DNA of 64,000 nucleotides. It comes from Limnoglobus roseus. Its GTDB lineage: Bacteria > Planctomycetota > Planctomycetia > Gemmatales > Gemmataceae. Below the pieces are notes generated by a model, which was not told the origin of the DNA, made no database searches, and worked only from the letters and a program-made list of their open reading frames with translations. The stretch covers positions 8,756,163-8,820,162 of the forward strand of contig NZ_CP042425.1 of assembly GCF_008254045.1 (NCBI RefSeq), given 5' to 3'. A program made the position numbers and the translations under genes. Of this stretch, positions 16,678 through 24,804 are shown one piece after another (position 1 is the stretch's first letter; every line of letters starts with the position of its first letter).

Positions 16678-17886
16678 ATGCTCGTCCAGATGCGCGACAT
16701 CTCGTCGATCACCCCCTACGCCGACAACCCCCGGGTCAACGACGCCGCCGTCGACGCCGTCGCCGAGTCCATCGCCACCTTCGGGTGGCAGCAGCCGCTC
16801 GTTTTGGACGCCCACGGCGTGATCGTCGTCGGCCACACCCGCTATAAGGCCGCCCTCAAACTCGGCCTGACCGTCGTCCCCGTGCACGTCGCCACCGACC
16901 TCACCCCGGCCCAGGCCAAGGCGTACCGCCTGGCCGACAACCGCACCGCCGCCATCGCCACGTGGGACGACGGCAAGCTCGTCGCCGAACTCCTCGCCCT
17001 CCAGGGGACCGACGTCGACCTCGCGTCCATCGGCTTCACGGCCGACGAACTGGCCGACCTGCTGAAAGCCGACGAGCCCGCACATCCCGGCGACCCGGAC
17101 GCCGTCCCCGATCCGCCGGCCGAACCCGTCACCCGCCCGGGCGACGTGTGGCTCCTCGGCCGCCACCGCCTCCTCTGCGGCGACGCCACCAACCCCGCTG
17201 ACCTCGCGACGGTCCTCGACGGCGCCCCGGCCGACCTGCTCCTCACCGACCCGCCGTACAACGTCGCCTACGAGGGCAAGACGGCCGACAAGCTCACCCT
17301 CGCCAACGACGCCATGGCCGGCGGCGACTACCGCCGGTTCCTCGCCCGCGCCCTGGCCGCCGCCAACGGCGTCCTCCGCCCGGGGGCGGCGTTCTACCTG
17401 TGGCACGCCGACTTCGAGGGGCTCACGGTGAGAACCGCCTGCGCCGACGCCGGCCTCCGCGTCCGCCAGTGCCTCGTCTGGGTCAAGTCGGCGTTCGCCC
17501 TCGGCCGGTTCGACTACCACTGGAAGCACGAGCCGTGCCTGTACGGGTGGGCCGACGGCGCGGCGCACACGTGGCTCTCCGACCGGACCCAGACGACCGT
17601 CCTCGAATTCGACCGCCCCGCCAAGAACGACGTCCACCCGACCATGAAGCCCGTCGACCTGTTCGCCTATCTCGTCGGCAACTCGTGCCCGGCCGCCGGG
17701 GTCGTCCTCGACCCGTTCGCCGGGTCGGGGACCACCCTCGTGGCCGCGGAACACACGGGACGAACGGCCGCCCTCGTCGAACTCGACCCGCGGTACTGTG
17801 ACGTCGTGGTCCGCCGGTACGAGGACTTGACCGGCCAGACCGCCGAGCGGGTCCCGGCCGCGGACGCCGTTCTCGCAACGGCGTGA
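16678..17886 (+). CDS. DNA methyltransferase with N-terminal ParB/Srx domain
   Basis: The 402-aa protein begins with a ParB-like nuclease/Srx domain (ITPYADNPRVND, GWQQPLVLDAHGVIVVGHTR, AYRLADNRTA) followed by a DNA N4-cytosine/N6-adenine methyltransferase domain with the catalytic DPPY (LLLTDPPYNVAYEGK) and SAM motif DPFAGSGTTLVAAE. The order catalytic-motif-first marks the beta class. This fusion is common in phages and integrative elements, where it may protect element DNA; no restriction endonuclease is adjacent. ATG 16678 is favoured by the GAGG at about 16669. Confidence 0.92.
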   Translation: MLVQMRDISSITPYADNPRVNDAAVDAVAESIATFGWQQPLVLDAHGVIVVGHTRYKAALKLGLTVVPVHVATDLTPAQAKAYRLADNRTAAIATWDDGKLVAELLALQGTDVDLASIGFTADELADLLKADEPAHPGDPDAVPDPPAEPVTRPGDVWLLGRHRLLCGDATNPADLATVLDGAPADLLLTDPPYNVAYEGKTADKLTLANDAMAGGDYRRFLARALAAANGVLRPGAAFYLWHADFEGLTVRTACADAGLRVRQCLVWVKSAFALGRFDYHWKHEPCLYGWADGAAHTWLSDRTQTTVLEFDRPAKNDVHPTMKPVDLFAYLVGNSCPAAGVVLDPFAGSGTTLVAAEHTGRTAALVELDPRYCDVVVRRYEDLTGQTAERVPAADAVLATA

Positions 17887-17955
17887 ACCCCTGATCCCCG
17901 AAACACCGACCAAAACCCACCACAACCGACTACTCCGCCCCCCAGGAGGCCACCC

Positions 17956-18336
17956 GTGGCCAACGTCACCACCCGCCGCACGGCCGACGACCACCTGATC
18001 CTCGCCCTCGCCTGCGGGGCCACCCAAGAAGCCGCCGCGACCAAGGCCGGCCTCGGCGTCACCACCGTCCGCCGCCGCCTCCAGGACCCCGACTTCGTCC
18101 GCCGCCTCCGGGCCGTCCAGGCCGACATCGTCGCCCGCACGGCCGCCGCCCTCACGGCCGCCGCCACCGAGTCCGTCCGGACGCTGTTGGACCTGCAGAA
18201 GCCGGGCACCCCGCCGGCCACCCGACTCGGGGCCGCCCGGGCCGTCCTCGAACTCGGCCTGAAGGTCCGCGAGGTCGTCGAACTCGAGGCCCGGATCGCC
18301 GTCCTTGAGGCCCACGTCGACGGCGACGGCCGATAG
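17956..18336 (+). CDS. Small HTH protein, phage terminase-small-subunit-like
   Basis: The 126-aa product from GTG 17956 has an N-terminal helix-turn-helix (ILALACGATQEAAATKAGLG VTTVRRRLQDPDF) and a helical tail (ESVRTLLDLQKPGTPPATRL GAARAVLELGLKVREVVELE). It resembles small DNA-binding proteins next to phage packaging or island genes. No large terminase is seen nearby, so a packaging role is unproven; it could be a simple DNA-binding regulator. It follows the methyltransferase in the same direction. Confidence 0.7.
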   Translation: MANVTTRRTADDHLILALACGATQEAAATKAGLGVTTVRRRLQDPDFVRRLRAVQADIVARTAAALTAAATESVRTLLDLQKPGTPPATRLGAARAVLELGLKVREVVELEARIAVLEAHVDGDGR

Positions 18337-18351
18337 CCGGAGGGCGGCGGC

Positions 18352-18588
18352 ATGATGCGGTTCCACCGGCGGGTCGAGCGATTGGCGAAGCGGGTGCGGG
18401 CGGGGAATCGAGACGCCGGCCCCTGCACGATCTTCCTCGTCGAGGCGACGGCCGACCGGCCGGTCGGCGTGCGGGTCGTGTGGGGCGGGATCGCCCGCGA
18501 GGTCACCTACGACCCGGCCCACGGCCCGCCGCCGTTGCCCCCGGGCGGGCCGCACAAACTCATCCTCGGCCCCGCGTTCGACGTGTGA
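18352..18588 (+). CDS. Hypothetical 78-aa protein (tandem paralogue 1)
   Basis: The product MMRFHRRVERLAKRVRAGNR continues with CTIFLVEATADRPVGVRVVW GG and REVTYDPAHGPPPLPPGGPH. It shares layout with the next gene at 18621: basic helix with RRV-R, then a hydrophobic VFLVEATxDRP strand, then TYDPAxGP. The two are tandem paralogues of unknown function, typical of planctomycete mobile regions. It starts 15 bp behind the HTH gene. Confidence 0.65.
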   Translation: MMRFHRRVERLAKRVRAGNRDAGPCTIFLVEATADRPVGVRVVWGGIAREVTYDPAHGPPPLPPGGPHKLILGPAFDV

Positions 18589-18610
18589 AACCCGCCTTTG
18601 ACGTGTGAAA
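18571..18610 (+). repeat. 20-bp tandem duplication over the stop codon
   Basis: CCCGCGTTCGACGTGTGAAA (18571-18590) is followed immediately by CCCGCCTTTGACGTGTGAAA (18591-18610), 18 of 20 identical. The first unit encodes the last residues and stop of the preceding gene, so the second copies its 3' end. Confidence 0.7.
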
Positions 18611-18620
18611 GTGGTCCCGG

Positions 18621-18905
18621 ATGTCGGCGCGGCTGCGGCGGGTGAAGCGGATCGAGGCGGCGGTCCGGCGGGAGAACCCGCCCCCGGCGTGGCCGGGCGT
18701 CGTGTTCGTCCTCGAGGCCACCCCCGACCGCCCGCCGGGCCGGTGGGTCCGCCCGGACGGGGCGACCGAGGTCCTCGTCTACGACCCGGCCGGGCCCAAG
18801 CCCGACGTCCGATTCCCCCGCAACCCCCTCGTCCTCGGCGGAGAGATCGACCCGTTCGCCCGCGACCTCGGCTGGAAGGGAGAACTGCGGTTCGTCCCGG
18901 GGTGA
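18621..18905 (+). CDS. Hypothetical 94-aa protein (tandem paralogue 2)
   Basis: From ATG 18621: MSARLRRVKRIEAAVRREN, then GVVFVLEATPDRPPGRWVRP, VYDPAGPKPDVRFP and GEIDPFARDLGWKGELRF. It is a paralogue of the gene at 18352 with a longer C-terminus. No known domain, signal peptide or membrane segment. Probably the last intact gene of the island operon before decayed sequence begins. Confidence 0.65.
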   Translation: MSARLRRVKRIEAAVRRENPPPAWPGVVFVLEATPDRPPGRWVRPDGATEVLVYDPAGPKPDVRFPRNPLVLGGEIDPFARDLGWKGELRFVPG

Positions 18906-18935
18906 CGGCTCACGCTCTACGACGACCGACGTCCG

Positions 18936-19229
18936 GTCGCGGTGGGCGGCCCGCTCAGCGCCCGTGTGGAGTAGGACGCGGAACTCGTCCGCGACCGGGA
19001 CGGAGAGATCATTGTCTGGAAGTCGCTGCCTGGCTCGGACGTCGACACTGCGGGGTCAGTCCACGTCCGCGATTCGGTGGACGACCGCACGGAGGTCCGC
19101 GTGGCCGTAAAGTACGACCCGCCGGCCGTGACCGCGTGGTTCGACGGCTCCTTGGACTCGCAAATCCGAGGCAAGTTAGAACGGTTTCAGCAAATCCTTG
19201 AGGCGAGCGACCGCGTGCGAGCGAAGTGA
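18936..19229 (+). pseudogene. SRPBCC-family (polyketide-cyclase-like) protein, C-terminal remnant
   Basis: The readable frame (GGPLSARVE-stop-DAELV, RDGEIIVWKSLPGSDVDTAG SVHVRD, TEVRVAVKYDPPAVTAWF) matches the C-terminal half of START/SRPBCC-type ligand-binding proteins. A TAG at 18972-18974 replaces the Trp expected in VEWDAEL. The N-terminal half is absent; the remnant begins just behind an unrelated gene. Ends at TGA 19227-19229 after an intact C-terminal helix (GKLERFQQILEASD). Confidence 0.7.
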
Positions 19230-19372
19230 TGGCCCCTGCGAGGCAAGTCCCAGCCGCCGGATCGCCACGGGAGATTCCTCATCCGTCCGCCATCGCGCAG
19301 CGATTCGGCAATCCGGCCGAGTTCTGCCTCCGCCACCTCGATCGCGGGCCACGCCGGCAACAACTTGAGAAA

Positions 19373-19409
19373 ACGCCGTCATGGCCCCTTTCCGGGGCCA
19401 TGACGGCGT
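19373..19409. terminator. Perfect 16-bp hairpin between convergent genes
   Basis: ACGCCGTCATGGCCCC (19373-19388) pairs perfectly with 19394-19409 around a 5-nt loop. It lies between plus-strand island genes and the minus-strand gene ending at 19458, so it likely ends transcription from both sides. No long T-run follows. The rest of 19230-19457 shows no gene. Confidence 0.6.
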
Positions 19410-19457
19410 CCACGGTCGACACCGTCGTATCGCTGTGAACGGCTGGCGGCCGAGCGG

Positions 19458-19754
19458 TTAGTTCCCGGGGCGGCCCGTAGCGGTCCCTCCCCGCGGTTCG
19501 GCTGACACGCCATTCGCCGCCGAGGGCGGGACCGGCCGCGTGTCGAACGGGAGCGGGTGGGGGATGTGCCACATGGGGTTGCCGAGGATGCGGACGTCCG
19601 ACGACTCGACGTGGACGACGTCACCGGTGGCGTCCAACCGGACGACCCAGATGGTGTTGATTGAGGGGCCGTAGTCGATCAAAAAGTACGCAAGGCCGCC
19701 GCCGAGCGGCGTTTCGACCCAGATCTCGGGGTTAATGCGGTGGATGGCCGTCAT
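19458..19754 (-). CDS. Hypothetical 98-aa protein
   Basis: The product MTAIHRINPEIWVETPLGGG LAYFLIDYGPSINTIWVVRL continues with HVESSDVRILGNPMW and a disordered tail. The strand-rich N-terminal 65 residues look like a small beta-barrel; similar proteins occur in planctomycete genomes near phage-like genes. Its ATG at 19754 overlaps the stop of the methyltransferase gene by four bases, so the two are an operon. Confidence 0.7.
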   Translation of the reverse strand: MTAIHRINPEIWVETPLGGGLAYFLIDYGPSINTIWVVRLDATGDVVHVESSDVRILGNPMWHIPHPLPFDTRPVPPSAANGVSAEPRGGTATGRPGN

Positions 19755-20671
19755 GTGTGCTCGGGTCGGGTGTTTACAGGTGCGGTTCGAGAATGATCAG
19801 CCCGCCGCGGGTCCCTCACCGCGGCCGTTGGGCTCGCGGGTCGTGTGGATGCCCGCCCAGTGCCCCGCCCGGCCAGGTACACCGCGCTCAGGCAAACGAG
19901 GTCCACGTCGGGCCGGCGGAGCAGGGCGTCCGCCCCGTCCGGGTCGGTGGCCCGGTCGAACGCCGCCCGGGCGTCCGGCGGCAGGTGCGGGTACGCGAAC
20001 GCCCGGAGGAACGCGAAGTGGCGGCCGACGAACGCCGCCGTTCGCCCGTCGAACGGGGCGGCCCGGTCGAACGGGTACGTCCGGCGGTGGACGGGCCCCA
20101 GGCCCGCAGTCCGGAGGACGGCCCGGAGTCGGCGGGCGGGCGACGCCCCCTCCCCGTCCCCGTACCTCGCGGCGGCGGCCGCGCGGACGGCGGCCGGCAG
20201 CGAGACCTCGACCGCCGACGGCCACGGCAGGACGACGTGGTGGAACTCGTCGACTTCGAGGACGGCCACCACCCCGCCCGGCCGGACCACCCGGGCCATC
20301 TCGCCGACCGCCCGGGCGGGGTCGAGGCTGACCAGACTCTCGGCGGACCACGCCACATCGAACGCGGCGTCGGGGAACGGGAGGCGGTACGCGTCGGCCG
20401 CCCGCACGGTCGCGTTTCCCGCCCCGCGCAAGGCGCGGCGGGCCCGGCCCAAGGCCGTGCCGTCCGCGTCGACGGCCGTCACGTGCCCCCGCGCGCCGGC
20501 CCGCGCGGCCAACCGGCGGGCGTAGAACCCGTCCCCGCACGGGACGTCGAGGACGGTCCCACCGGCCACACCGGGTAAAGCGTCGACGATGGCGAACAGG
20601 TCGTCCCGGAACGCGGCGTGGAATGCCGCCTGGCAGGCGCCGGAAGTGTTGGCGGTATCGGAGTCGGACAC
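19751..20671 (-). CDS. Class I SAM-dependent methyltransferase
   Basis: The GTG at 20671 is preceded by AAGGAC at suitable distance. The 306-aa product has the Rossmann-fold SAM motif TVLDVPCGDGFYARRLAARA, an acidic strand-2 end (VTAVDADGTALGRARR), VRAADAYRLPFPDAAFDVAW (motif II) and RVVRPGGVVAVLEVD (motif III). It resembles UbiE/Methyltransf_11 enzymes that act on small molecules. The C-terminal third is Asp/Arg-rich and ends in a disordered tail. The substrate cannot be inferred. Confidence 0.85.
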   Translation of the reverse strand: MSDSDTANTSGACQAAFHAAFRDDLFAIVDALPGVAGGTVLDVPCGDGFYARRLAARAGARGHVTAVDADGTALGRARRALRGAGNATVRAADAYRLPFPDAAFDVAWSAESLVSLDPARAVGEMARVVRPGGVVAVLEVDEFHHVVLPWPSAVEVSLPAAVRAAAAARYGDGEGASPARRLRAVLRTAGLGPVHRRTYPFDRAAPFDGRTAAFVGRHFAFLRAFAYPHLPPDARAAFDRATDPDGADALLRRPDVDLVCLSAVYLAGRGTGRASTRPASPTAAVRDPRRADHSRTAPVNTRPEHT

Positions 20672-20763
20672 GGGTTGTCCTTGGAGGGTCTGGTCCCGGC
20701 CTCGGGTGGGGCCGGCCTCGCGCCTCCAGCGCCGTGCCCATTGACCGACGCGGGGGACGGGCA

Positions 20764-22185
20764 TTACACGCCTCCCGTCGGCACGAACCCTTCCGCGAAT
20801 GCGGGGGCGAGCAAGGACGGGAAGGCGGTCGGGTCGCCCGGGTTGTCTGCGAATACCGGGGTGCCGGCCGCACCGGTGAAGGCGACCGGCACCCCGGCCG
20901 GGCCGAACGCCAAGCCGGACGGGTCGATGATTGGGGCCGTAGTGCTGAGGCCCGGACTGACGACGGTCGTACCGTTCACGCCGCTGGCGGTCGTAGTATT
21001 TATCCCGCCGGTGGTTACGACGGGGGTGCCAGACGACGTTGCCCCGAAACTGCCGGTGGTGAAATTTCCCGCGCTCGCGCCGATGCTCGCGAGGCCGCCG
21101 CTTCCCGCCCCCGTGGACGCCGCGCCGAGACCGGCCCCGATTCCCGTACTCGCGGTGCCGATTCCCGTCCCGAGCCCGGTGCTCGCTGCCCCGGTGCTCG
21201 ACGGGCCGGCCGCCGCGGACGCCCCGAACCCGCTGATACCCCCACTCAGCTGCACGGCCGGGGTGGCACTCGCGCTCACCGTGGTCGTGCCTACGGCGGT
21301 CCCGGTCACGGCCCCGCCGGCCCCCAGGGTCGACCCGGTGCCGGCCACAGGCGTGGTCGGTAGGGCCGGCGTTTGCCCGACGCCGGCCGCGGTGTTGAGG
21401 GCCGTCGATCGCTCCGAGAAGTCGGCCGCGAGGGCGTCGACGCGGGGGGTGGCGAGCGACCCGCCGGACGAATCGACGGCGACGTTCACGCCGCCGAGGA
21501 AGTCGGGGCGGAAGGCGAAGAAGTCGCTCAGTTCCGCCCCGTCACTCCGGTACACTTGGATCCGGGGGCCGCCGCCCGGCCCGGCCGCGACGAGCAGTTC
21601 GTCACCGTCACCGACGTTCCCGTCGAGTTCCCCGGCCGCCACGCGGACGCCGCCCGTGAATGTCGGCTCGTAGGCGAAGAAGTCGCCGAGCGGGCCCGCG
21701 ATCGGGACCGCGTTGCCGGCGCCGTCGAGGTCGAACGCCCGCACCCGCGGCCCGCCCCCGGCGTCCGCCCCCACGATGACCTCCTGTCGCCCGTCGCCCC
21801 CGCCAATGTTTCCCACGGCCACGCGGACCCCGCCTGTGAACGCGGCCTCGAATGCGAAGAAGTTCGCGATCTGCATCGTCCGGCCTGTCGCGATGTCGAC
21901 GCGATAGACCTTGACGTGCGGCCCGCCGCCCGGGCCGGCCGCGGTGACGAGTTCGACCGTGTTCGGGTCCCCGTCGAGCTCCCCGACCGACGCCCGCACC
22001 CCGCCAGCGAACCCCGCGTCGAACGGCTGCACTTGCGCGAGTACCGTCCCGTCCGGTCTCGCCAATTGGGCGAGCGGCAGGCCGCCCGCCGCCGCCCCGA
22101 GGGCGACGAAACTACTGGCGGGGTTGTTCCGCCATTCCAGGGAATCGAGACAAAGGTGGCGCACCCGGCGGGAGGAGACTGACAT
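20764..22185 (-). CDS. FG-GAP/VCBS-like beta-propeller protein, probably surface-exposed
   Basis: From ATG 22185 (MSVSSRRVRHLCLDSLEWRN) the 473-aa product contains four to five repeats of the form F/LxxGVRxAVGxxDGD...ELVxAAGPGGGPxVxVY, the planctomycete variant of FG-GAP repeats that line large extracellular proteins. The C-terminal 200 residues are a Gly/Ser/Thr/Ala-rich low-complexity tail (STGLGTGIGTASTGIGAGL). The N-terminal SRRVRHLCLDSLEWR motif is the type that precedes export in such planctomycete proteins. A structural or adhesive role is likely. The 240 bp upstream show no gene. Confidence 0.85.
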   Translation of the reverse strand: MSVSSRRVRHLCLDSLEWRNNPASSFVALGAAAGGLPLAQLARPDGTVLAQVQPFDAGFAGGVRASVGELDGDPNTVELVTAAGPGGGPHVKVYRVDIATGRTMQIANFFAFEAAFTGGVRVAVGNIGGGDGRQEVIVGADAGGGPRVRAFDLDGAGNAVPIAGPLGDFFAYEPTFTGGVRVAAGELDGNVGDGDELLVAAGPGGGPRIQVYRSDGAELSDFFAFRPDFLGGVNVAVDSSGGSLATPRVDALAADFSERSTALNTAAGVGQTPALPTTPVAGTGSTLGAGGAVTGTAVGTTTVSASATPAVQLSGGISGFGASAAAGPSSTGAASTGLGTGIGTASTGIGAGLGAASTGAGSGGLASIGASAGNFTTGSFGATSSGTPVVTTGGINTTTASGVNGTTVVSPGLSTTAPIIDPSGLAFGPAGVPVAFTGAAGTPVFADNPGDPTAFPSLLAPAFAEGFVPTGGV

Positions 22186-22448
22186 GACAGGACGTCCTGG
22201 TTGATGATTTGAAGGGCGGGTTGGATCGTGTTGCAAAGTTCGCGCCGCCCATCGAGGTTGGCGAGCCCGCCAAAACAATCGGCGCGGCATTCCTTGCCCT
22301 TGGCGAACGCTTTCTTGCCGGGCCTCGGTTCTTATCCCGCCCAACACCGGGAAGCCCTTCCCTTTTTCGGGCCTCTTCTTGGCGGTTGCCGGGCGAATCC
22401 TTTGTGCAGTGATTCGGGAATCGAGGCGTCAAACGTGAGGTCGGTGTC

Positions 22449-22803
22449 TTATCCGTCCTTCTTGGGCTTGGCCTTCTTGTACCGTTCGAGTAGCCGCTCG
22501 CCCTTGTCGGCCAGTTTCTTCGCTGAGGCCGCTGTCTTCGGCACCGGCTAGCCCCAGGCGTGCGCTTGCAACGCCAGGCGCGTAGGCCGACCGTCCTCGT
22601 CGACGAGCGGGCTGCGGAGGGTGGCGTAGTGCCGCCGCAGGAACGAGCCCTTCCGCCGCATCTTCTCGGGCGTATCGGCCGGCCCCTTCACGCCCGGCTT
22701 GAGACGCGAACCGTCCTTCTGGCGGAACGCGTCTCAAGCCGGCGACGGTGAGGCCGCCCTTCGGGTCTTTCGTCGGCTTCTGTCGCTTCGCGATGGCCGT
22801 CAT
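22449..22803 (-). pseudogene. DUF6321-like small protein, frameshifted with internal amber
   Basis: From ATG 22803 the sequence reads MTAIAKRQKPTKDPKGGLTV AGLR in one frame, then continues in another: RQKDGSRLKPGVKGPADTPE KMRRKGSFLRRHYATL, LVDEDGRPTRLALQAHAWG-stop-PVPKTAASAKKLADKG, ending KKAKPKKDG. The frameshift is near 22732 and the amber replaces the Glu expected in WGEPVP. This is a family of basic planctomycete proteins matching my memory of DUF6321; the intact version would be about 115 aa. Confidence 0.75.
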
Positions 22804-22924
22804 GCTTCGTCCTCCCTTGAACCGCGGACGAGTTTGCAAAGGCCGTGCCGGGTACCGGAACCGCCGGACGGTTACCTCAGAGTTAAGTCAACGAGCGGCG
22901 TCGGACGAAGGGACCGACCTGGGA

Positions 22925-23460
22925 GACCGCGTCGTGTTCGCCCCGCAGAACGTCCTCCACGACCCGCCGTTCTCGCGGTTGGTCATCGCCACCTGCCGGA
23001 ACCCGCTCATCTCCCTGGAGCCGGACGTGCAGAAGCGAGTGCCGCACCTGTTGCACTTCGGCTTGCGGGAGGGCGGGGCCCTGCCCCTCGGGTCGTCCGG
23101 GACGCTCGGCGGGACCGAAGGGCTCCTCAAGACGGTCGACAACAAGGTCCGCAGCTTCCGCCGGGTCGGGCGGCCCCGGCACGGGGCGATCGACTTCCCC
23201 CTGCCGCACCCGGTCGCCGTTGAGTACCGAGCGACCCGGCGAACGCTCCTGGACGCCAACACTCCGTTGGCGGTGACGGTCAACCGGAACGGGCACGCCG
23301 TGTACTACCACGGGGACGTCGGACCGTACCTGCGGCTGATCGGGGAGCCGACTCGCGAGAACCTGCTCCTGGCCCGAGGGGGCTCCAAGGAGCCCCCTCG
23401 GGCCGTCCTCGAAAGGGGCGGCCGAGGACGGGTGACGGTTTCAAACAGGAGGATGGACCG
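22925..23460 (+). pseudogene. CheR-type methyltransferase, central/C-terminal remnant
   Basis: The frame contains DRVVFAPQNVLHDPPFSRLV IATCRNPLISLEPDVQKRVP HLLHFGLREGGALPLG, the SAM-binding C-terminal core of CheR chemotaxis methyltransferases as found in CheB-CheR-PAS fusions, and then FRRVGRPRHGAIDFPLPHPV with the start of a PAS-like section (LDANTPLAVTVNRNGHAVYY HGD). There is no CheB or CheR N-domain upstream, and downstream it degenerates into shadow-like sequence. Substitutions at conserved places (CRNPLISLEP instead of CRNLLIYLEP) support decay. Confidence 0.75.
23371..23404. repeat. Perfect 16-bp inverted repeat inside the CheR remnant
   Basis: GGCCCGAGGGGGCTCC (23371-23386), two bases AA, and its exact complement at 23389-23404 form a 34-bp near-palindrome. 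It alters the coding frame text at the place where related proteins read LLLAREGVRGAVR, suggesting insertion or rearrangement. Confidence 0.7.
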
Positions 23461-23739
23461 GGAGTCGGGCCCCCGGCACCGGGTGGCGTCACCGCTTCGC
23501 CGGTCGCCGACGAGGCCGGCCGGCGACGGCCCGACATGGCACTTTGTGGGCAGCTTCGCCGACCACAGTGAAGTGCCCCTTCCGGGGGCCGATGGCTCGC
23601 CGGACGCCGGCGTCTGTGAAACTCCCGACGACGCCTTCCCTGATCTCGTTTACAACTCCTGTTACATGGCCCCCGCCGTCAAGCGTTCGTCACGGCGGAA
23701 CGCCGAACGGACTCCCACCCGCGAAAGACCGGTGCGCCG

Positions 23740-24338
23740 ATGCCGGACAAATGCCCCATCCTGTTGGCCGACGACCACGCGGTCGTCGGCGAGGCGTGCG
23801 ACGGGGCGGCGGCGGTCGTCCAGGCCGTCGCGTTGGACCCCGACCTGGTCATCCTGGACGTGTCGATGCCCGGGGTGAACGGGGTGGCCGCCGCCGAGCA
23901 ACTCCGGCGGGAGAAGCCGGCGCGGAAGATCGTGGCCCTGAGCGTCCACGAGGACAAGGGGTAGCTGCGGATGTTGCTGGCCGCCGGGCGGCGGGGTACG
24001 TGCTAAAGCGGTCGGCGGCCGAGGAACTGATCCGGGCCGTGCGGGCGGTGTTGGCCGGGCAGACGTACCTCGACCCGGCTCCGGCCGACGGGCGGCGGGA
24101 CGAACTGACCGCCCAGAACAACGGGCCCGCGACCGGCGACCTGAGCCAGTGGGAGGAGGAGACGCTGAAGCTCATCGCCGAGGGGTTCAGCAACAAGGAG
24201 ATCGCCACCCTGCTGAACCTGAGCGTGAAGACGGTGGAGACTTACAAGACGCGATCCCTGGAGAAGCTCAGCCTGCGGACGCGGGTCGAGGTCGTCCGGT
24301 ACGCCCTCCGCCGCGGGTGGTCCAAGGAGGCCGTGTGA
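23740..24338 (+). pseudogene. NarL/LuxR-type response regulator, multiply broken
   Basis: From ATG 23740: MPDKCPILLADDHAVVGEAC DGA. The intact family has about 20 residues between ADDHAVV and VVGEACDG, so an internal deletion joined two VV sites. The phospho-acceptor motif VILDVSMPG remains. At 23962 a TAG replaces the Tyr of DKGYLRMLLAAG, and a one-base loss in the following G-run shifts the frame. The LuxR HTH (EEETLKLIAEGFSNKEIATL LNLSVKTVETYKTRSLEKL) is then intact to 24338. Four lesions or fewer explain the loss. Confidence 0.85.
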
Positions 24339-24352
24339 TCGCCGACAAAATG

Positions 24353-24386
24353 ACCCCGGCCCGCCTCGATCGAGGCGGGCCGGGGT
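24353..24386. terminator. 34-bp perfect palindrome, bidirectional terminator
   Basis: ACCCCGGCCCGCCTCGA (24353-24369) is followed immediately by its exact complement (24370-24386). It sits between a plus-strand gene ending at 24338 and a minus-strand gene ending at 24406, the expected place for a shared terminator. Confidence 0.7.
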
Positions 24387-24405
24387 CCGCCAAGCGTTGG
24401 CGCGA

Positions 24406-24804
24406 TCAGCCGGCGCACGAGGCGGCGTCACTCTTCCAGTTACTTTCCGTCTCGACCGAGTTCTTCGTCAGGTGGACGTGGTTCTGGTGCACCCGGCCGA
24501 CCCACGCGGTGGGGACGAAGTGGTGCTGGCCGTCCGGGCTGTCGTTGCGGGTCAGCTTGATGGCGTTCCCCTCGACGTGGTCGACGACGCCGACCTTCTT
24601 GCCGCACGAGGCGTACACGTCCATCCGCTCGTGTATCCCGGCCACGCCCGCACTTTCGCCCTTCGCGGAGCAGCCGTGGCCGGCCTTCTCCTTGACGAAC
24701 GCGGCAGCCTCCGACGCCCCCTCGGCGATCTTATGGCCCACAGTTTTGGCCGCGTCGGTCACAACTTCGGCGGCCCCTGCCACGGTGTTCTTGATACTCG
24801 ACAT
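24406..24804 (-). CDS. DUF2171-type stress-associated protein
   Basis: The 132-aa product has an amphipathic helical N-terminus (MSSIKNTVAGAAEVVTDAAK TVGHKIAEGASEAAAFVKEK) of the kind seen in LEA/CsbD-like stress proteins. The C-terminal domain (MDVYASCGKKVGVVDHVEG, IKLTRNDSPDGQHHFVPTAW V, HVHLTKNSVETESNWKS) matches the DUF2171 pattern, a small PRC-barrel-like fold. A role in stress physiology is plausible but unproven; the surrounding catalase, SDR and stress-type genes fit. Confidence 0.8.
   Translation of the reverse strand: MSSIKNTVAGAAEVVTDAAKTVGHKIAEGASEAAAFVKEKAGHGCSAKGESAGVAGIHERMDVYASCGKKVGVVDHVEGNAIKLTRNDSPDGQHHFVPTAWVGRVHQNHVHLTKNSVETESNWKSDAASCAG

Noticed and set aside
19226..19438. 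Small plus-strand frame across the 19373 hairpin
   Set aside because: No ribosome-binding site or recognisable composition, and the perfect 16-bp hairpin lies inside it.
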